Shown here: one piece after another, positions 48,927-63,099 of the stretch
Position numbering within the stretch: the first letter of the stretch is position 1
Layout: each line of letters opens with the position of its first letter
NCBI RefSeq assembly: GCF_040807025.1
Contig: NC_090942.1
Coordinates: 180,061,247 to 180,125,246, forward strand
Length of the DNA: 64,000 bases
Origin: Struthio camelus
Taxonomy: Eukaryota; Chordata; Aves; Struthioniformes; Struthionidae
Direction: 5' to 3'
Notes under the pieces: generated by a model
The model's input: the letters and a program-made list of their open reading frames with translations, nothing else
The model's database searches: none
Told to the model about the DNA's origin: nothing
Translations under genes and position numbers: made by a program

Positions 48927-50913
48927 GGAAGAAAAAAGAAAAAAGAAAGGATGTGGAAGCCCCATCATGTATGTCACAGCTCTCACATCTTTTGTCCACC
49001 AGTAGGGCTCAGGACTAAAACTTCTAGATTCACTCCCCATCCCCCTGTCACTTGAACGAATAAATTTGCAGTTAGCAGAACTAAGTTGCTATTTTCTGTG
49101 TGAGCAATTGCAAGACTGATTACATACAATCTTTGCAAAAAGTTTTGGGATTCTGACAGCTGAGGAACAGCAATTCTTCAGAATCTTCTGCTGCATTTGA
49201 GATCCCTGTGGCAAGCGCAGACTCATGTGCTTTTCTTCTCATTGTTCTCAAAGTTCCTTTTGTTCTGTTCTTTCTAAACCATTTTTGTCCATGTTATGTC
49301 ACCTCCTTTTGGTCCTTATGGACCTTGTCGTAGTCTTGCTCTCCTACAGGAATAGTCCTGTACTATTCCTGACTGCATTATTCAAATTCTGTGTTACTTA
49401 CCCAGATAGTCCAGTTCGATATTTCTGGCTTCTCTTATGATCTGCCTCCTTTGTTTAATCACCAGGTTACTTACTCTGTTTCAAAATTGTCCATTCTATC
49501 TTTAATTTTTTCCCATATGCTTTCACAAATCAAGTCCAGTTGTCCTCCAGTTCTTTAACAGCTAGTCTGATCTTTTGTTCTTCTCCGCCATGATGTACTA
49601 TTCTTCCAATTTCTGTATCCTTTGCACCTTCCTTCAGCTCCTTCATAAGTTCTAATGGGATTCTAAATAGGATTCCTATTCCTAGTCTCCTGTTTCTTCT
49701 CAAGCTCCCAGTTTTAGTATGTTCTGCTGATTTGTTTCCTGAACTACCACCAAGTTGATGGTAACATTTGCTGTGTCTAATGGATTGGTAAGTCACCTAA
49801 GTTTGAGTAAGCTATTCTGTCGGTGAAGGTGATTTATCTTACCTTTTTCTTAGATGCCCGTTTTAGACTAACGTGAATTGTCATCCAGACATACTTATTT
49901 CACTGAGTGTAATAGTAGTCTAGAATGACTAATTCAGATTTAAATATTCAATTTAAATATTCAGTGTTCAATTAAATGAAAATGAACACCTGAAGTCTAC
50001 ATTGTGAATTCTAACCGTTCTAAAAGGATAGCATTTAATTAAATAATAGAAGATTTTCATTGCATTAGTAAAGGGCAAACTCCCTTATCCTACTGAATTT
50101 AAGTGCCCTGCTATGAAACATGGACTCAATAAACCCATTAGAAAGCAAGACTTGCCAACTACTTTTTGTTATTGTTGTTCCTGTACTTTAAACATTAGGT
50201 AAAAGAACATTTATCCCTCTAGACTTGTTTTTAAAAGTGATTGGACTGCTCTACCAGAATATTTCCAGAAGATTTAATCTGAGGAAAGAATCTGGCATGG
50301 GAAATATAAGCTGCATAGAGAGTGGCAAAATCATTAAAATACCTCTGAAATTATGGTTGTCTTAGAGGAAATGTCAAACAACTATAGGAAAGGGAATTCT
50401 CTTAGATGTTCTTATAGTAAAAGAGAAAGCTTATACAGAGAAAAACAGCTATCGCTGGAAAAGATAATTGATCCAAAATAAATAATATTTTTCACTCTTA
50501 ATAGGTAAGCTTCCAGCAATTCTAATGGCTTGGGTATCTTTTTTCCTGATAAAACTAGTTTTGCAATAATAGTGATATAGAGATGTATATGTGCATTGAT
50601 ATGTGCACAGAGATATCTATATCTGTATCACCTACATCTTCTGCTATACATGCATGTAAGGTACATGTATGTACATATATTATATACACATACATGTGGC
50701 TTTTTATCTTTATAGTCTTCTGCAGCTATTAATAAATTAATTACAGTTGGTTCTCCCATGTTATTTTTCTGAGCAGTGAAGTTCACCTAAATAGTATACA
50801 TGGAAAAAATTAGAGCACATGTGTTAAATTCATATGGATGGTGTTGCTACATGTAGTTTAACATGTTCTTAGCAAGTGATCATTACTTTCCAAAACATAC
50901 TTATCCTTGTGAT

Positions 50914-50915
50914 GC

Positions 50916-50951
<36 letters not shown>

Positions 50952-50972
50952 ATATGTATATATATGTATATT
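50914..50972 (+). repeat. (TA)n / (TATATG)n microsatellite
   Basis: About thirteen TA units followed by TATATATG-type units. Confidence 0.93.
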
Positions 50973-53340
50973 TACACGCTGTTGTATGAGCTTGTTTCTT
51001 TTTATATCTGAATCTAGCATTTCTTAATTGAGAAATCCCTAAAATTTTGCAATGTTTTTTTGACAAAGTTCCTCATGTTGTTTGAACACATTTCTAAAAT
51101 GCGGGTTTGATAACATAAAATAAATTATTTGCACTAAGGAAAAAGCAACATGCATGCCATGAAAAAGATCATTAAAAAAATCTATCTAGCAAAAATTTAC
51201 AAAGCTTTGCACCTTTCTCAGAAAGTAAAGTAACTATTAAGTCATCTCTAGTAAAACTGACCAAACTTGATTTTATAAACACAAAATTTTACCAAAAATA
51301 TAATTTCAGCAGTGGCTAAACTTTTTGATTTTTTTAAATCATAATTCAACAATAATTAAAACAAAAGCATAGATCCAAATTACTAAAATATTTTAATTTT
51401 TCATAGCAAAATATTTCACTTAAAATGATAATGTTGTTTAGATTTTACTGTATTTTTTCAAAATTTTAATTCAAAATAATTCTATATGCTAATTTTAACT
51501 ATAATAACATTTCATTCACACTTTAAAAATACTCTTTAAAGGATTACAAAATGTGAAATGAAACAAAGTGTTTCATTTCAGAAAAAGCAAAAAAAGTCTC
51601 TCAAAAAATCATACCAAGTTTTATCTGAAAATTTAAATACACATTTTTTACTTTTGTCAGGCTGTTTCTCCCTGTGGTTTTCATTAATTTCATCAGCTAG
51701 AAGAAATATTATATTTTCCTGACTTCAGTTAATAAAACAAAATGCAAAATAAAGGGTGAGTATTTAATTATCAGAAACATCTTAGCAGGTACTTGTAGAG
51801 AAAAATAGGACTCTATTATGGTTGTAGTATGTATTCCACAGTTTGGGATCATCTACTTCAGTTTGTTCTTCGTATTACAACTAAATATTACAAATTAAAC
51901 ATTTAAAATTAGATTTGGTTTAAAATAAGAGATTTTACTTTTTGTTCTTTGGCATTGTTTCAACATTTACCTTTATCTCTAAGTGAGCTGGAAAGACTAA
52001 AATGACTTGTTCGAAAGGCCTTTAAGAAATTCTTGAATTTAAACAAAACTTCTTTATCATACTTAACACAAATGCACCTACTTTCTTATTCTGTGATAGT
52101 GGCTGGGTTCACTGTGTGGAATGCATCACCCATCATTCATTCTTTTTGAAAATTGCATCAATCAGGTGTTTTCCTTCATTCTGCTTTATCAACACTAAAA
52201 AGCTCAGCCTTTTAACATACTTGGATTTGCCTGTCATCTGTTTTCATTCTCCTTCCCACTCTAACCATATAGGAAAGAAAAGCAGCATCTTAACCCTATG
52301 GTTTTGCTGATAGCACAGTGTAGCTTTGTGGAAAGCTCTAAGAGGCGCCCAAAAAACCTCCATAAAAGATCCTTTGAGCTGAACAGGTATAATCAAACAG
52401 CTATTTTCTCTTTGCTGAATATCGTCCTAGGATTAGATCCTGTTTTGGTTCCTCATTTTTTAAAGTGACTCTTCAACTATGTAAATGATTCATACCTATA
52501 AATAGGGTATAGGAATACATGAAGAAAATACAGGATACCTATATAATGAATATGTTTGTTGCGCTGCATGGTTTTGTTGAAGCTGTCTCCTCCCAGAATG
52601 TCTTACAATTTAATGATGAAGACATTCACTCAGGATGTAAAAGTTGTTGATGTAACCTAGCCAGCACAGAACAGACGTAGAAATGTTATCTTATGTTTTT
52701 TGGGCAAGTTCTCTAAGAGGGAGGAAAATGTGCAAAAACAGTGCACCTGTATTTCCAAGAATACGTGACATTTAGCTTCAGGTACTTAACTTTCTATTCT
52801 CAAGTAGCTTTCAGTGTGTATGTCACTGCTGTCCGTGGTGTATGTTAATTTTGAGTTGTTAGGCAGGTTAGGTGGTAGAGCCTAGTTCAGGTCCCTCAGA
52901 CTCTCATTTAATTGATCTAGTTAGACACTTGTTCTCAAATTCCTTGGTATTTCCCTTCTTATAGATTGGGATCTAGAGTAATATTAGTATGTGTCAACTC
53001 ATTATTCATCCCCTCATGTACTGTTATATTTTTATGCATGCCACTGAGTTGTGATCATCTGTGAATGTCTGAAAGGTTCATTTTACAAAAGTGGCTTGTC
53101 ACAGAATTTTGTAATACTATACATCATACTAAGTGGGCATCTTCCATGTTTAATATTTGATAGCTCTATCTACTATAGTTGTTCTTTCATGTGACAGTTG
53201 TTTTGTCTCAATTTTCATTATTAGTTTATTCATAATGATAGTCTAATATTTAACTTGATTATCTGAAGTTTAGAACAAAAAAGGAAATAAAAATAAAAGT
53301 AGTGGTAGCAAGCGAAACTTCAAAATATACAGTATTTGAA

Positions 53341-53389
53341 AGAGGAGAGAGAAGGAGAAGGAAAAGAAAAGTAAGGAAGGAAAGAAAAT
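53341..53389 (+). repeat. Homopurine GA-rich tract in intron 1
   Basis: About 49 bases of almost only A and G, with a single T near 53372. Such tracts can adopt triplex forms. Confidence 0.85.
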
Positions 53390-53759
53390 GAATGAACAGC
53401 TCTATAGTTTCAGTTAATGGGAATATTTTTTGAAATCTTTTTAGTATTCTGTTGACAGACATTAGGACTTTGAACTACTGCCTCATTTCAGAAGACTAAC
53501 AGAAAAAGTTTCAAGACGATTGTTAATCTACAATGCTTTCACCAACATATTTGATTATAATTAAGCCTACTGAAATGAGTTATATATATCTTGTGTTATT
53601 TTAATTTCAAAGATTAAAGAACTGGTTTAAAAATACAATAGTCTTTGAGAGGTTTGAAATTTAGAGGAAAGTGAGTGCTACTGTACACTGTTCATCCATA
53701 GTAGAAATGTAATTTATCAAAACAGCTATAAAATGGATGAAAGTAGACACCCTTGTTCA

Positions 53760-54690
53760 CATTAAAAAATTAGAAACTAGTTCAATGACAGACTAGAAAG
53801 ATGTATGAGTTGGAATTTTTAAGATGTTCCTTTTTCGCCTAATACTTTCATTATGTTCACTAATGACTAAATTATGAAATACGGAGTGTACATAAAAATA
53901 AAGATGAAAAAAGTTTTGAAGGGTTTACTACTATGTTACAGAATGGAATTAAAATGCAAAATCTTGAAAAATGGGAGACGTCTTCTGAAATAGTGAATAT
54001 GGAATAGCACAACATATTATTGTGTCACAGGAATAATCAGCACAAATACCCAGTGGGATCAAATGTCTAGATAACAGTTCTGCAGAAGATTTGCAGTTAG
54101 TGAAGTGCGTGTTAAATATAAGTAAATATGAATGCCATTCATCTGCTAAAAAAGCGATCATAGGAATATTATATAAATAGATACACAGCCTGCAAAGCAA
54201 GTTAATAATGCCTTTCTCCATTCAGTTTTTGTAGAGCCTTAACTCTACTTTATCAGTTACTGTCCAGGACAGTCAAGAACTAAACGAATTATTTGGAGAA
54301 GTGCCAGGTAAAAATCATCAGAATTTTAGGAAGCATGACCTAACAAAAATAGGTTACCCTAGGGAAGGAAACATTTTGGTGAGATATGGTAACAGTATTA
54401 TCTGATGTTGCTGAGAAAGGAACACTGGAAAAAATCTACAGGGTTTAAATCACACGTTAGACAATCAGTAGGAAACTGTATTAGAATGGATAGTGAAGCA
54501 CAGGAACAGATTTCCTGGCCGTTCTGTGGACTATTTAACATTACAGATTAGAAGACTAGGTTAGACAAACATCTACCGAGCATGACATGTTCAAACATGA
54601 CAGCTGTTTTGCCTTAAAGTGGGAAGTGTGTTAGATAATCTCTCACAAACTATTAGACTATATCTTTCTATGGAAAGTTTGGCTGCAAAT
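53760..54690 (+). mobile_element. Old CR1 LINE fragment in KLHL1 intron 1
   Basis: Diverged but ordered CR1 words are present: GGAATTAAAATGCAAAATCTTGAAAAATGGGAG, GGAATAATCAGCACAAATACCCAGTGGG, CAGTTCTGCAGAAGATTTGCAG, TTTTAGGAAGCATGACCTAAC, GGTGAGATATGGTAACAG, and GAAGACTAGGTTAGACAAACATCTACC. It lies in the same orientation as KLHL1 transcription. Confidence 0.65.
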
Positions 54691-55055
54691 GCTGACAAAC
54701 AGTTAAAAAACCCCATATTTATTATCATACTATTTTTGAAATTATTCTTTATATACTTCTCTTTTATAGTTTAAGTGCATCCTTTCTTTACTTTTTATTT
54801 TACTCTTCATTTGATTTGATCTTCTTCTACACGAGTACTTTGGTGTGCCAAATCAGAATCCTGTGCCAAAATCTTCCCTCGTCGTATTAGGCATTTAATA
54901 TACTCAGGCATTTGTATCTTGAAAAGCTTACAGGTTAAAGATATTATATTAACTGGAAGTGAATGTCAGTACTATTATCACTTTAAGATGGAAAAATGAA
55001 GCAAAAGTAATTACTGAATTAGATAGTGAGTCTGTTATAAACTGAAACTGATCTG

Positions 55056-55084
55056 AAGGAATCAGATTTTGAATCTGATTCCTT
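55056..55084. repeat. Perfect inverted repeat, 13-bp arms, 3-base loop
   Basis: AAGGAATCAGATT (55056-55068) and AATCTGATTCCTT (55072-55084) around TTG, in KLHL1 intron 1. Confidence 0.95.
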
Positions 55085-56353
55085 GAACGCAAGGACCTAT
55101 ATCTTCCTCAAATAAATGTTGCAGTAAAATAAATTCATCTCCAAAATTCAAAAAGTGAAATTAAAGTGTATAGTCAAAACTTGTATGTTTAAATCCTTAT
55201 ACTCTAGAATCTGAATTATATGAAATTGATTATGTTTTTGTGCACCATCCTCATGGAAATTCCCCCAATGAGCCAATTCAATATCATCATGTTTCTCATT
55301 ATATTGCTTAAAAAGACTGTGAAAAGTATCATTAAACTTTTTGTTTCTAGTACCAAATAATAAACTAGATACAAAGTAAAAACTTAATATAGGAAATAAT
55401 AGCATCAACTATTCTCCAGTACCATCTGTCCCACTACCATCTAAGCTGTTTGGTTGATTTCTCTGCTGGTGACAGTGGTTTCAGAAAAGTCTTCAAGCAT
55501 TGCTAAAGCCCACAGTTGAAATCGGATGTTTTTATGTGCTGGGCTCTTAATGCTCTCATGCTAGAATACACAACTTTCCGAGTGTAAATTGTGGAATCAA
55601 AGATGGTTATCTGATCAAGCAGATTGCTGTCTGAAGTGCCCTATTTCCTTTGTAGTGGTAGATGGGAATTATGCAGGTTGGGAATTATGTAGTGAAAAAG
55701 AAAGAGAATAATTAAGAAACGAAGGAATTTACCTTGTCTTAGGACCTATCTTATAAATGACTGCATATATTTCCTTCCAAATTTCAATGATTAGGATCTG
55801 ATACAGACATTTCTTAAGTTTTTGTCTGGTATTGAAATTAATTCCCCTATGCATGACACAAGAGCATCATCCAAAAAGTTCAAGATACAGAATTAATTAA
55901 AAACTAACAAGATTTTTTAATCTTGAGAATGAATCTTGGGAAGAACTCATTTTTCTGTATAGAAATTGTTACTACAGATTGAGTATCTAGACATATGCTA
56001 TTTTTCAAGCTGAAGTCAAATAACTTTACTCTTTAGGGCCTTGTTTTTCCCTTGCTTATTTGAATAGACTAAACAGAGCTGTCTGTGACAACTGCCTTGT
56101 AGGAAAGACTCAAAGGTGCCTGAGAATTTTTGTTTTACTTTGTTTTGCTTTTTATGTTAACATATGAAAATGGCAGTTGACAAAAAAATCACAACAGATG
56201 GTTTGTGCATTCTGTTACAAGAAGGTGATAGGTGCTCTGTCTATCAGTATGCGTATAACATTCAATCTGCTAAAAGTTTTGAGGAAAAGTATCATTGTGG
56301 CCTAAAATAAGAAGCAAAATGTCATTATGTCTGCTTTTTCGTGTTAGAAGGTG

Positions 56354-56482
56354 AAGAGTATACATATTTCTATATATGTACATGTGTGTGCTTCTGTATG
56401 TGTAAATGCAGATAGATGTGCATATGCATGTATGTATATGTATGTGTGTATATGACCTCACACACATAAATATATGCACACA
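56354..56482 (+). repeat. Degenerate (TATG/TGTG)n tract
   Basis: A long imperfect alternating purine-pyrimidine stretch of ATATGT, TGTGTG and CACACA words. The minus-strand 71-codon frame over it is a by-product. Confidence 0.75.
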
Positions 56483-57364
56483 CATGAATCATGTAGAAGG
56501 TCATACAAATGTGTATTTGCATACCTGGAAGATGCATGCATATGTGTCTGTTTCTTAAGACAAAAAGGGATATGTAACTTTATAAAACTAAGTTGCTTCC
56601 CTTAAGAAAAAGGAAAAGAAAATACTCTGTGTCTGTATCAACAATATTATACTAATAGTTATAGAAACAGTAGCTTTAAACATGGCAAAATAATGTTAAG
56701 GTTATGTAACATTGCATGCTCAAGGCTTCACATGAAGAAATGCTGTAGTTAAGATTTTAAACAAACATTGATTGAATTAACTTTTACTTATTTTCTGCAA
56801 TCATATTATCACATGCCATTTTTTGAGCTGTACAGATTAATGTCATAGAATGCCAATATGTATGATAATGACATACTTTTATTTATATGTGAAGGTGCTT
56901 CTTGTCACAACTCATTACATAGTTGTAAAGATATGTGTGACCATGCTTTTTAATCTCGTTACCTAAAGTTATATTTCTTAGTCCATGTATAAGTATCCTA
57001 GTGAAAAGTGCTATAGCTTTCAGATTTCATCACTAACAGCTTTTCAGAACTGTTTTACCAGCAAACAGTAATCATAGAGATATGATACATTTAACGTGAA
57101 ATGGCATCTTTGAAATTTAGGATACTTTTATTTAAGCAGGTAAAATGTGGCTGTAGGCCTCTGCTTTAAGGAAAACACAATGGTACAAGTGTTATAGGCA
57201 AATTTTTTGTTTCTGACTTTTTTTTTTTCTTTAATAGTGCTTACTAAATACTGTTTCAAGTCAGTAACATAGCATTTTTTATATAAGTAATTGAATGAGA
57301 CAGTTACTACAAAGCTAACTTAGTAGTACACACGAGTGTGATAGAAGCTTTCCTGATCATTGTA

Positions 57365-57900
57365 GATTGTAGATTATAATATTTGAAGGACCAAAGAATG
57401 ATAGTTATCATCCAATCTGATCTGTTTTATAATGGAGGCCCTAGAACTCTCAGCAATAATTCTTGTTTAAAATGGACCAGATCATTTAGGAAAAAAAAAA
57501 AAAAAGAATCTTGATTTCAACCTTGTCAGTAATGAAAAACTTGTTTTAAGACATTTTAAATTGCACTTCCTTTTAAAATTGTGTCCTATTTCTTGTTTAA
57601 ATTTGACTAGTTTTACATATTAGATTCTGCCCTCTGTCAGGATTTTGTTCCCATGTAGGTATCAATAAACTTAACTCCTTTTGTCTTTAATTTTATTTGG
57701 GTAAATTAACAAGGTCAGTTTCCTTTTCATCATATGATATGGATTGCAATTCTGAAATAATTCTCTTGCCTCTTCTCTGAATCCTCTCCAATTTATTAAT
57801 ATTTCATCTTAATGTACAAACATAGGGCTGGGAAACCATGAAGAGTATTAGTTTCAGAAGTAATGCTACCTCTGTTCAATATCATATTCTTTTGACACGA
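57365..57900 (-). mobile_element. Old CR1 LINE 3' fragment, antisense, in KLHL1 intron 1
   Basis: The + strand carries the reverse complement of an ancient CR1 3' region: TCATCCAATCTGATCTGTTTTATAATGGAGGCCCTAGAACT, AAAATTGTGTCCTATTTCTTGTTTAAATTTGACTAG, CCCATGTAGGTATCAATAAAC, and CTCTTGCCTCTTCTCTGAATCCTCTCCAATTTATTAATAT. An A15 run at 57491 interrupts it. Confidence 0.72.
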
Positions 57901-58227
57901 TCAAAAAACTGAGATTAAAAAATCAGTCAAACATAAACCTCATGTCACACACAGTATATAAGTTTCAGAATGTCAAAACTCAGCCTGAAGCAGATCTAAT
58001 CTGAAGCAGATAACACTGATCTCTGAAAAATTGTTATTCCTAAGGACTATTTTTGTAAGTAATAGTGCATGTCTTATCTTTACTGGACAATTTTGCAGAA
58101 AAGTTTGTAAGATTAGAAGCCTTTTTGTGTATTTAATTAGAAAATTAAATATTTTCATGCTCTTGATTCACACAAAAATAACAGTGACATTTTTATTCCT
58201 CTCTACTGTTGTTCTTTTTATAAAGTC

Positions 58228-58248
58228 TTTTTTTTTTTTTTTTTTTTT
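58228..58248 (+). repeat. T21 homopolymer
   Basis: Uninterrupted T run in intron 1. No retrocopy body was seen on the minus strand beside it. Confidence 0.93.
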
Positions 58249-61200
58249 GAATATGCGGACAGAGTTGAAGTCTGGAAAACTTCCACACTAAAACATCTAC
58301 TTTTCAGAATATTACTGGGAATTGAAAGCATTGGAAAGCCCATACGTGACATCAATGTCAGTTGTCATTGTGCTGTTAAAAACAAAGCCAAAACTTATTT
58401 TTGAACAAAAGTCTTCTGGAAGAGGATGAGAAATAAATCTTTGACAAGTTAAGTACATACCTAATTGTACTTTAAATATTTTTAAATTTTTTTATTAGGG
58501 CCAATCATATGTTATTGAGTTTAAAAGCATATCTTCTTTCAAAATTAATGATTGTTAATATTCATGTTGTAATGAATAATAATAGAATTTATGAAACTTA
58601 TAAACCAATTGTTTTTTCAGTCCCTGATTATCTTTCAAATTACCTTTCATGCTAATTTGGGTTACAGTATCTGATTTCTAAGCATGATTTTTAGGTAAAT
58701 CCTTGTTGTAATAATTCCTTTACGTTTATTAGAAAATGAATGGTGATCCAAATATGTTAAAAGGAAAACAAATATATTGCCCATGGTTCTTATATGATCA
58801 CTTTGTTTTAAGGCAGTTCACTGTGGCAGGGTTATTTAAAAAAAGATTTAATGTGTCCTTTCTTAACACAAACCAGAGGTGGTCATGAGTTTTCCATCAA
58901 AAAAGTCAGAGTTCTGGCTTTTTCATTTTTGATGGGAAAAATACCTCAAAATCTCATTTGAAGAAATGGTGACAAAGAGTTGATTGAAAAGATGATGACA
59001 AATTTAGTGGAAGGGAAGCACATGTAGAAGAAGGAAAATATATTTTGTTTTTACTTTTGAGATCAGAGTTCCTATTTTTTGTAATTTTTAAAATGTATAT
59101 ATTTTCGTCGGTACAAAATCTTCCTTAGGTATAGCTATCTCATTTCAGTAACCATTTATTCTTTAGAGTCCTACGTTAGCACATGCTTAGTGCAGCTAAG
59201 GATTTAAATAAGAATAATCAGGTTTAGATGAATAAATTTTGCATAATTTCTTGCCCTTTTAACAAGTATACTTAATTATTTTTAAATGAAAGTTTATAGT
59301 TTATTGTCAGCTAATATTTCAACCTTATTATCCATTACTACTGCCAAGTACTACTTGATAAGGTGTAGTGTCAATGGGAATTGAGCCATAGTAGTCTTAT
59401 ATCAGAAATACCATTACAGCTAAAAGCTTAACAGGGACAAGAGAGCAAAACCTTGGGTCACGTGGTATGTGTTGCCCCTGCTGTTTTACCTTTTTAAATG
59501 CATTTCTTTTTAAATCTTTACATTGAATTATAAATCCATTTAACCAAACATTATAAGAATAGTTTCTGAGAAGAAAAGAACAATTCTTAGGTATTATAAT
59601 TAGAAAATTTAGGACAAATGACATAGAAGCAAGAGGATCAGTTTTAGTAACTTCCTTCATAATACAATACATTATCTTAGTATTATTATTTCATGTTGAA
59701 TTTGGATTATCAGATCCAAACAGTTTAACAGCCTTGCCAAAATTTCTTTACTAAAACTGTGGGAAGTTAGCACTTAGGAAAATATTTTAAGCATATTCTT
59801 ACAAAGACATATTTATTTACTAATAGGTTTTTTTTCCAATTTACTTTTACTCACCTAAAAGTGAAATGTCTAGTTAAGAGGTTATCTTGGCAAAGACGAT
59901 CAGGCATATGATACACGAAAAAGGTCTTTCTGTCTTTGTGATGAATGAAAGTGCCTTAGTTAAACAAATGAAAGCAGGAAATACATGAATGGACAATCCA
60001 AAGGTAGCTGAAAATGGTTATGCAAGTTCCAGAGGGTCTGACATTCAACACAATGAACCTTGATTACTAACACTCAAAACAGTGTTACTCTTACATGTCA
60101 TAGATGCACCACAGAAGCAAAGGTGACAAGATACCTTCATGAAATAAAAGTATACAGGCATGGGGTACTTTAACCACTGAACATCTGTGCATGCATGTTC
60201 TCACTTTAATTTCCCCTCAAACCAGACTCTGTACCCTCTCAGTGTAATTTTGTGTGTCATACTTCTTACATCCCTACCTTTTTTGAATATCACATTTCAA
60301 CAAAATTTGATTTACGAGGTCATGCCCAAAGTAATTATGTTCTTCCAAGTTTTGTGAGATACTCTAACATTTGAACAGGGCAGCCCATATACCACCACCA
60401 AAGTACTCTGTGAAAGCATAGTATGCATCTGCAAAGAGATAACAGAAAATCTTGTTATAATTTATCCAGGAGAACAAAGTTATATAAGAAACCAAGCCTC
60501 ATTAGTTCTGGTGCTCACAAAATTACTTGTTTAATTTAACTGCAGTGTGACTTTTCTTGTGTATAGAATAGCTGTAACTTTTAATTAGAATATTAAGAAC
60601 CAAGTCTTGGAACTTCCCTTTATGCCTTGGTGAGTGTTAGGACTCTTGAATCTTTTAATTCAAAATTGACTATAAATCACTGTAGTGGAATTTTAAAGGA
60701 AAAAAATAGCTCTGAGGAAGCATAAAACAAGAGAGACTGAAAGATAGCTGTAAGGAGAATGCGAACTGTTGCCATCCTTGTGGTGATTTAATCTAATTCA
60801 TTTTTCTTTACAGCTGTATCAATCTAGGAGCATGTGCAGGGACAGTTATTGTGTCTCAGCTGAGGAACAGTAATATCTTAAGAGAGGCCAGCTTGTTTAC
60901 TTGCTGCCCTTGGTCCATATCCTAGGAGTAAAAAATGTAGGTGTTAAGAGTTGCACTTGATTCAAAAAAATAGAAGAATAAAAGATTTTAGTTGTATTGT
61001 ATTGTCCAATATTATTGATTTTCATCCTGATTTTGCATCTTGATTAGCATCTATGGACTACTGATGTTCTCAGGTGAATGAAAGGAGTTGTTGGGCTTGG
61101 AAGGGACAGATCTTCACTGTGCCTGTTCTGAAGGGTTCCACATTAGCAGTAGGAAAAAAAGCATTTTTTTAGGTTCTCATGTTACAAATATCAATGCAGG

Positions 61201-62941
61201 AAGGGAAGAAGGCTCACCATTCACTGTAGAATATCTCGATTCATATTAGACATCTACATTTAGATGACTTATTTGGGGATATCTTCCTTGGCTGTCTTTA
61301 TGGCGAATGAAGAGAAATTTGCACTTCTAAGCCATGATTCAGCTGACATCTTTCAGGTGTCTATAATGAAATGGAATTAGTCATGCTTCAGAGCTGCTTA
61401 GATGTCTACAGTAGCCCATCCAAAGTTTCCATGAAATGTCTATATGTGTAGAATAATTTAGAATAGGCTGGAGCAAGGCAGAATCAGAATTTTACCCTTC
61501 TAATGTGCTTTCATTACTGAGAAGGCGGACTGAGTCTGATCAAATTAACCCAAATTGGTAAGAAGAATGAATTAAAAGAAAATAAACATGCTTTTAACAA
61601 TAGAATTATTTTTATCTGTTTTCTATCATATACAGATAGTTACTTGAAATTACAATGACTGAAAAAAAGGAAAGCATTAGGATAAAAGTATAACTTCATT
61701 TATCAAAACCTTTAGAATTGCACAGTACAGATCTTAATAATGGAAATTCTCTAAACTACAAAAATTGCTATTCAAAATAGAAAATTCAGAAAGTAAATAC
61801 AAATTTTAAAGCTACTCTTGCAATCAAAAGTGATATTTTCAATGCAATAAACATTTATTTACCCGTTGAGAAGGTTAAAAAGTATATTTTTTTCCTTTTT
61901 ACTTGACTGAAACTTTTATGTTCAGCTACTTATATCATTTTTAAAAGTGCTTAACAGCTATATATGACATTAATTTTATCTGGGGATACTGTTGATGAAC
62001 ATTTCTGAATTCAAACAAAATTCAGTCATAACTGGAGACTCAGTCTTAGAGAGAGACGTAGATATTGACATGTCTGCTACTAATTGTGACAAAAAAAAAT
62101 TGACCTCTAGTAATGGGTAGTGCCTGTTCAAATTTTGGTATTGGTCAAGAGGATCTAATTGAAAGTTTTGAAAGAAAGTTTGTAACATTTTCATTTCATT
62201 AGCATTCAGAGGTTAATTTCCTTTTTTTTCCTGTCAAATATTTACAAAAAATAATTAGTATGAGAGAAAAAAAAATCAGAAATGCATTTCTGTAAAGCAA
62301 TAATGTAGTGAAATGTGCATTTCTTCTTTGGTAGATATTCTTACTCTCTTTTAAACAGAACATGTCAAAAACTCAACTCTTGTCTTAATATTTTATAACC
62401 TTAAACCTTATAAAAGTTTAACTCTGATATAAAAGTTTAATACATCAGCAGAAGCTAGTTGCTGAATAAGAACATTCTGAAAGGGTTTCTTTAGCACAAA
62501 GAAGAAAGCACTGAAGTCATTTGTGAATATTTCATGTTACAAGAACCAGCTTCAATGTCAACCTTCATCTTTTGGACAAAAAGACCATCAAAAGGTTAGT
62601 CATAACCTTTGGATAAGGTTACTTTACTAATGCCAAGCATAGAAATATATGAAATACTTGCAAGCCTTTATATTTTTAATATGCATGTTTCTGGAGTCAA
62701 TTAAAAATATCATCACTTAAGGATAAGTGCATTTTGAAATAGGCTTTGGTAAAAGCCTTTACCTTCCCAAAAGTGTTTTGAAAGAAAATGAATCAGGGAG
62801 AAATGGTTGATACGTATTCCAGGTTGAAATCTTTATGAACCCCATTTTAATGTAGGAATTAAATAACATCAGTTGAACTAGTTTTCAGTTATTCCAAAAG
62901 ACTATAGTATATTGCCTAGGTGCAATGGTCCTGCTAAAATT

Positions 62942-62954
62942 GGGGGGGGGGGGG
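62942..62954 (+). repeat. G13 homopolymer
   Basis: Thirteen G in a row followed by A5 in an AT-rich intron. Confidence 0.95.
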
Positions 62955-63099
62955 AAAAAGGAATAATGACAAACTTTTATTTCTTAAAAGTTTCTTATTT
63001 TTGTGATTTTTTTGAAATCTTTTTTGTTTTTTTAAGAAATAAGTTTCTTTTTGTTCTTGTTTTTGTTTTTTAACACCTTAAGAATCCATAAAGAATCAG

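Larger units (their letters stand above)
47136..53759. other. Intron 1 sequence, low-complexity tracts only
   Basis: Contains the minisatellite at 47404, the A-run at 48909, the TA repeat at 50914 and the GA tract at 53341. An 88-codon minus frame at 49530-49796 (charged, KELKEGAKDTEIGR) is not recognised. Otherwise AT-rich unique DNA. Confidence 0.55.
54691..57364. other. Intron 1 sequence, nothing recognised besides a hairpin and TG/TA tract
   Basis: Holds the perfect hairpin at 55056 and the degenerate TATG tract at 56354. No gene. Confidence 0.6.
57901..63099. other. Intron 1 sequence, nothing recognised besides homopolymers
   Basis: AT-rich intronic DNA with a T21 run (58228) and a G13 run (62942). 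No exon of KLHL1 and no named repeat seen. Confidence 0.6.

Noticed and set aside
48909..48950. A-run as the tail of a processed pseudogene
   Set aside because: No recognisable gene body upstream and no target-site duplication seen.
49530..49796. 88-codon minus frame, charged
   Set aside because: Not similar to any protein I know; length is within chance for AT-moderate DNA. A retrocopy fragment is possible but unsupported.
58228..58248. T21 as the tail of a minus-strand retrocopy
   Set aside because: The sequence to the right shows no gene or SINE that I can recognise.
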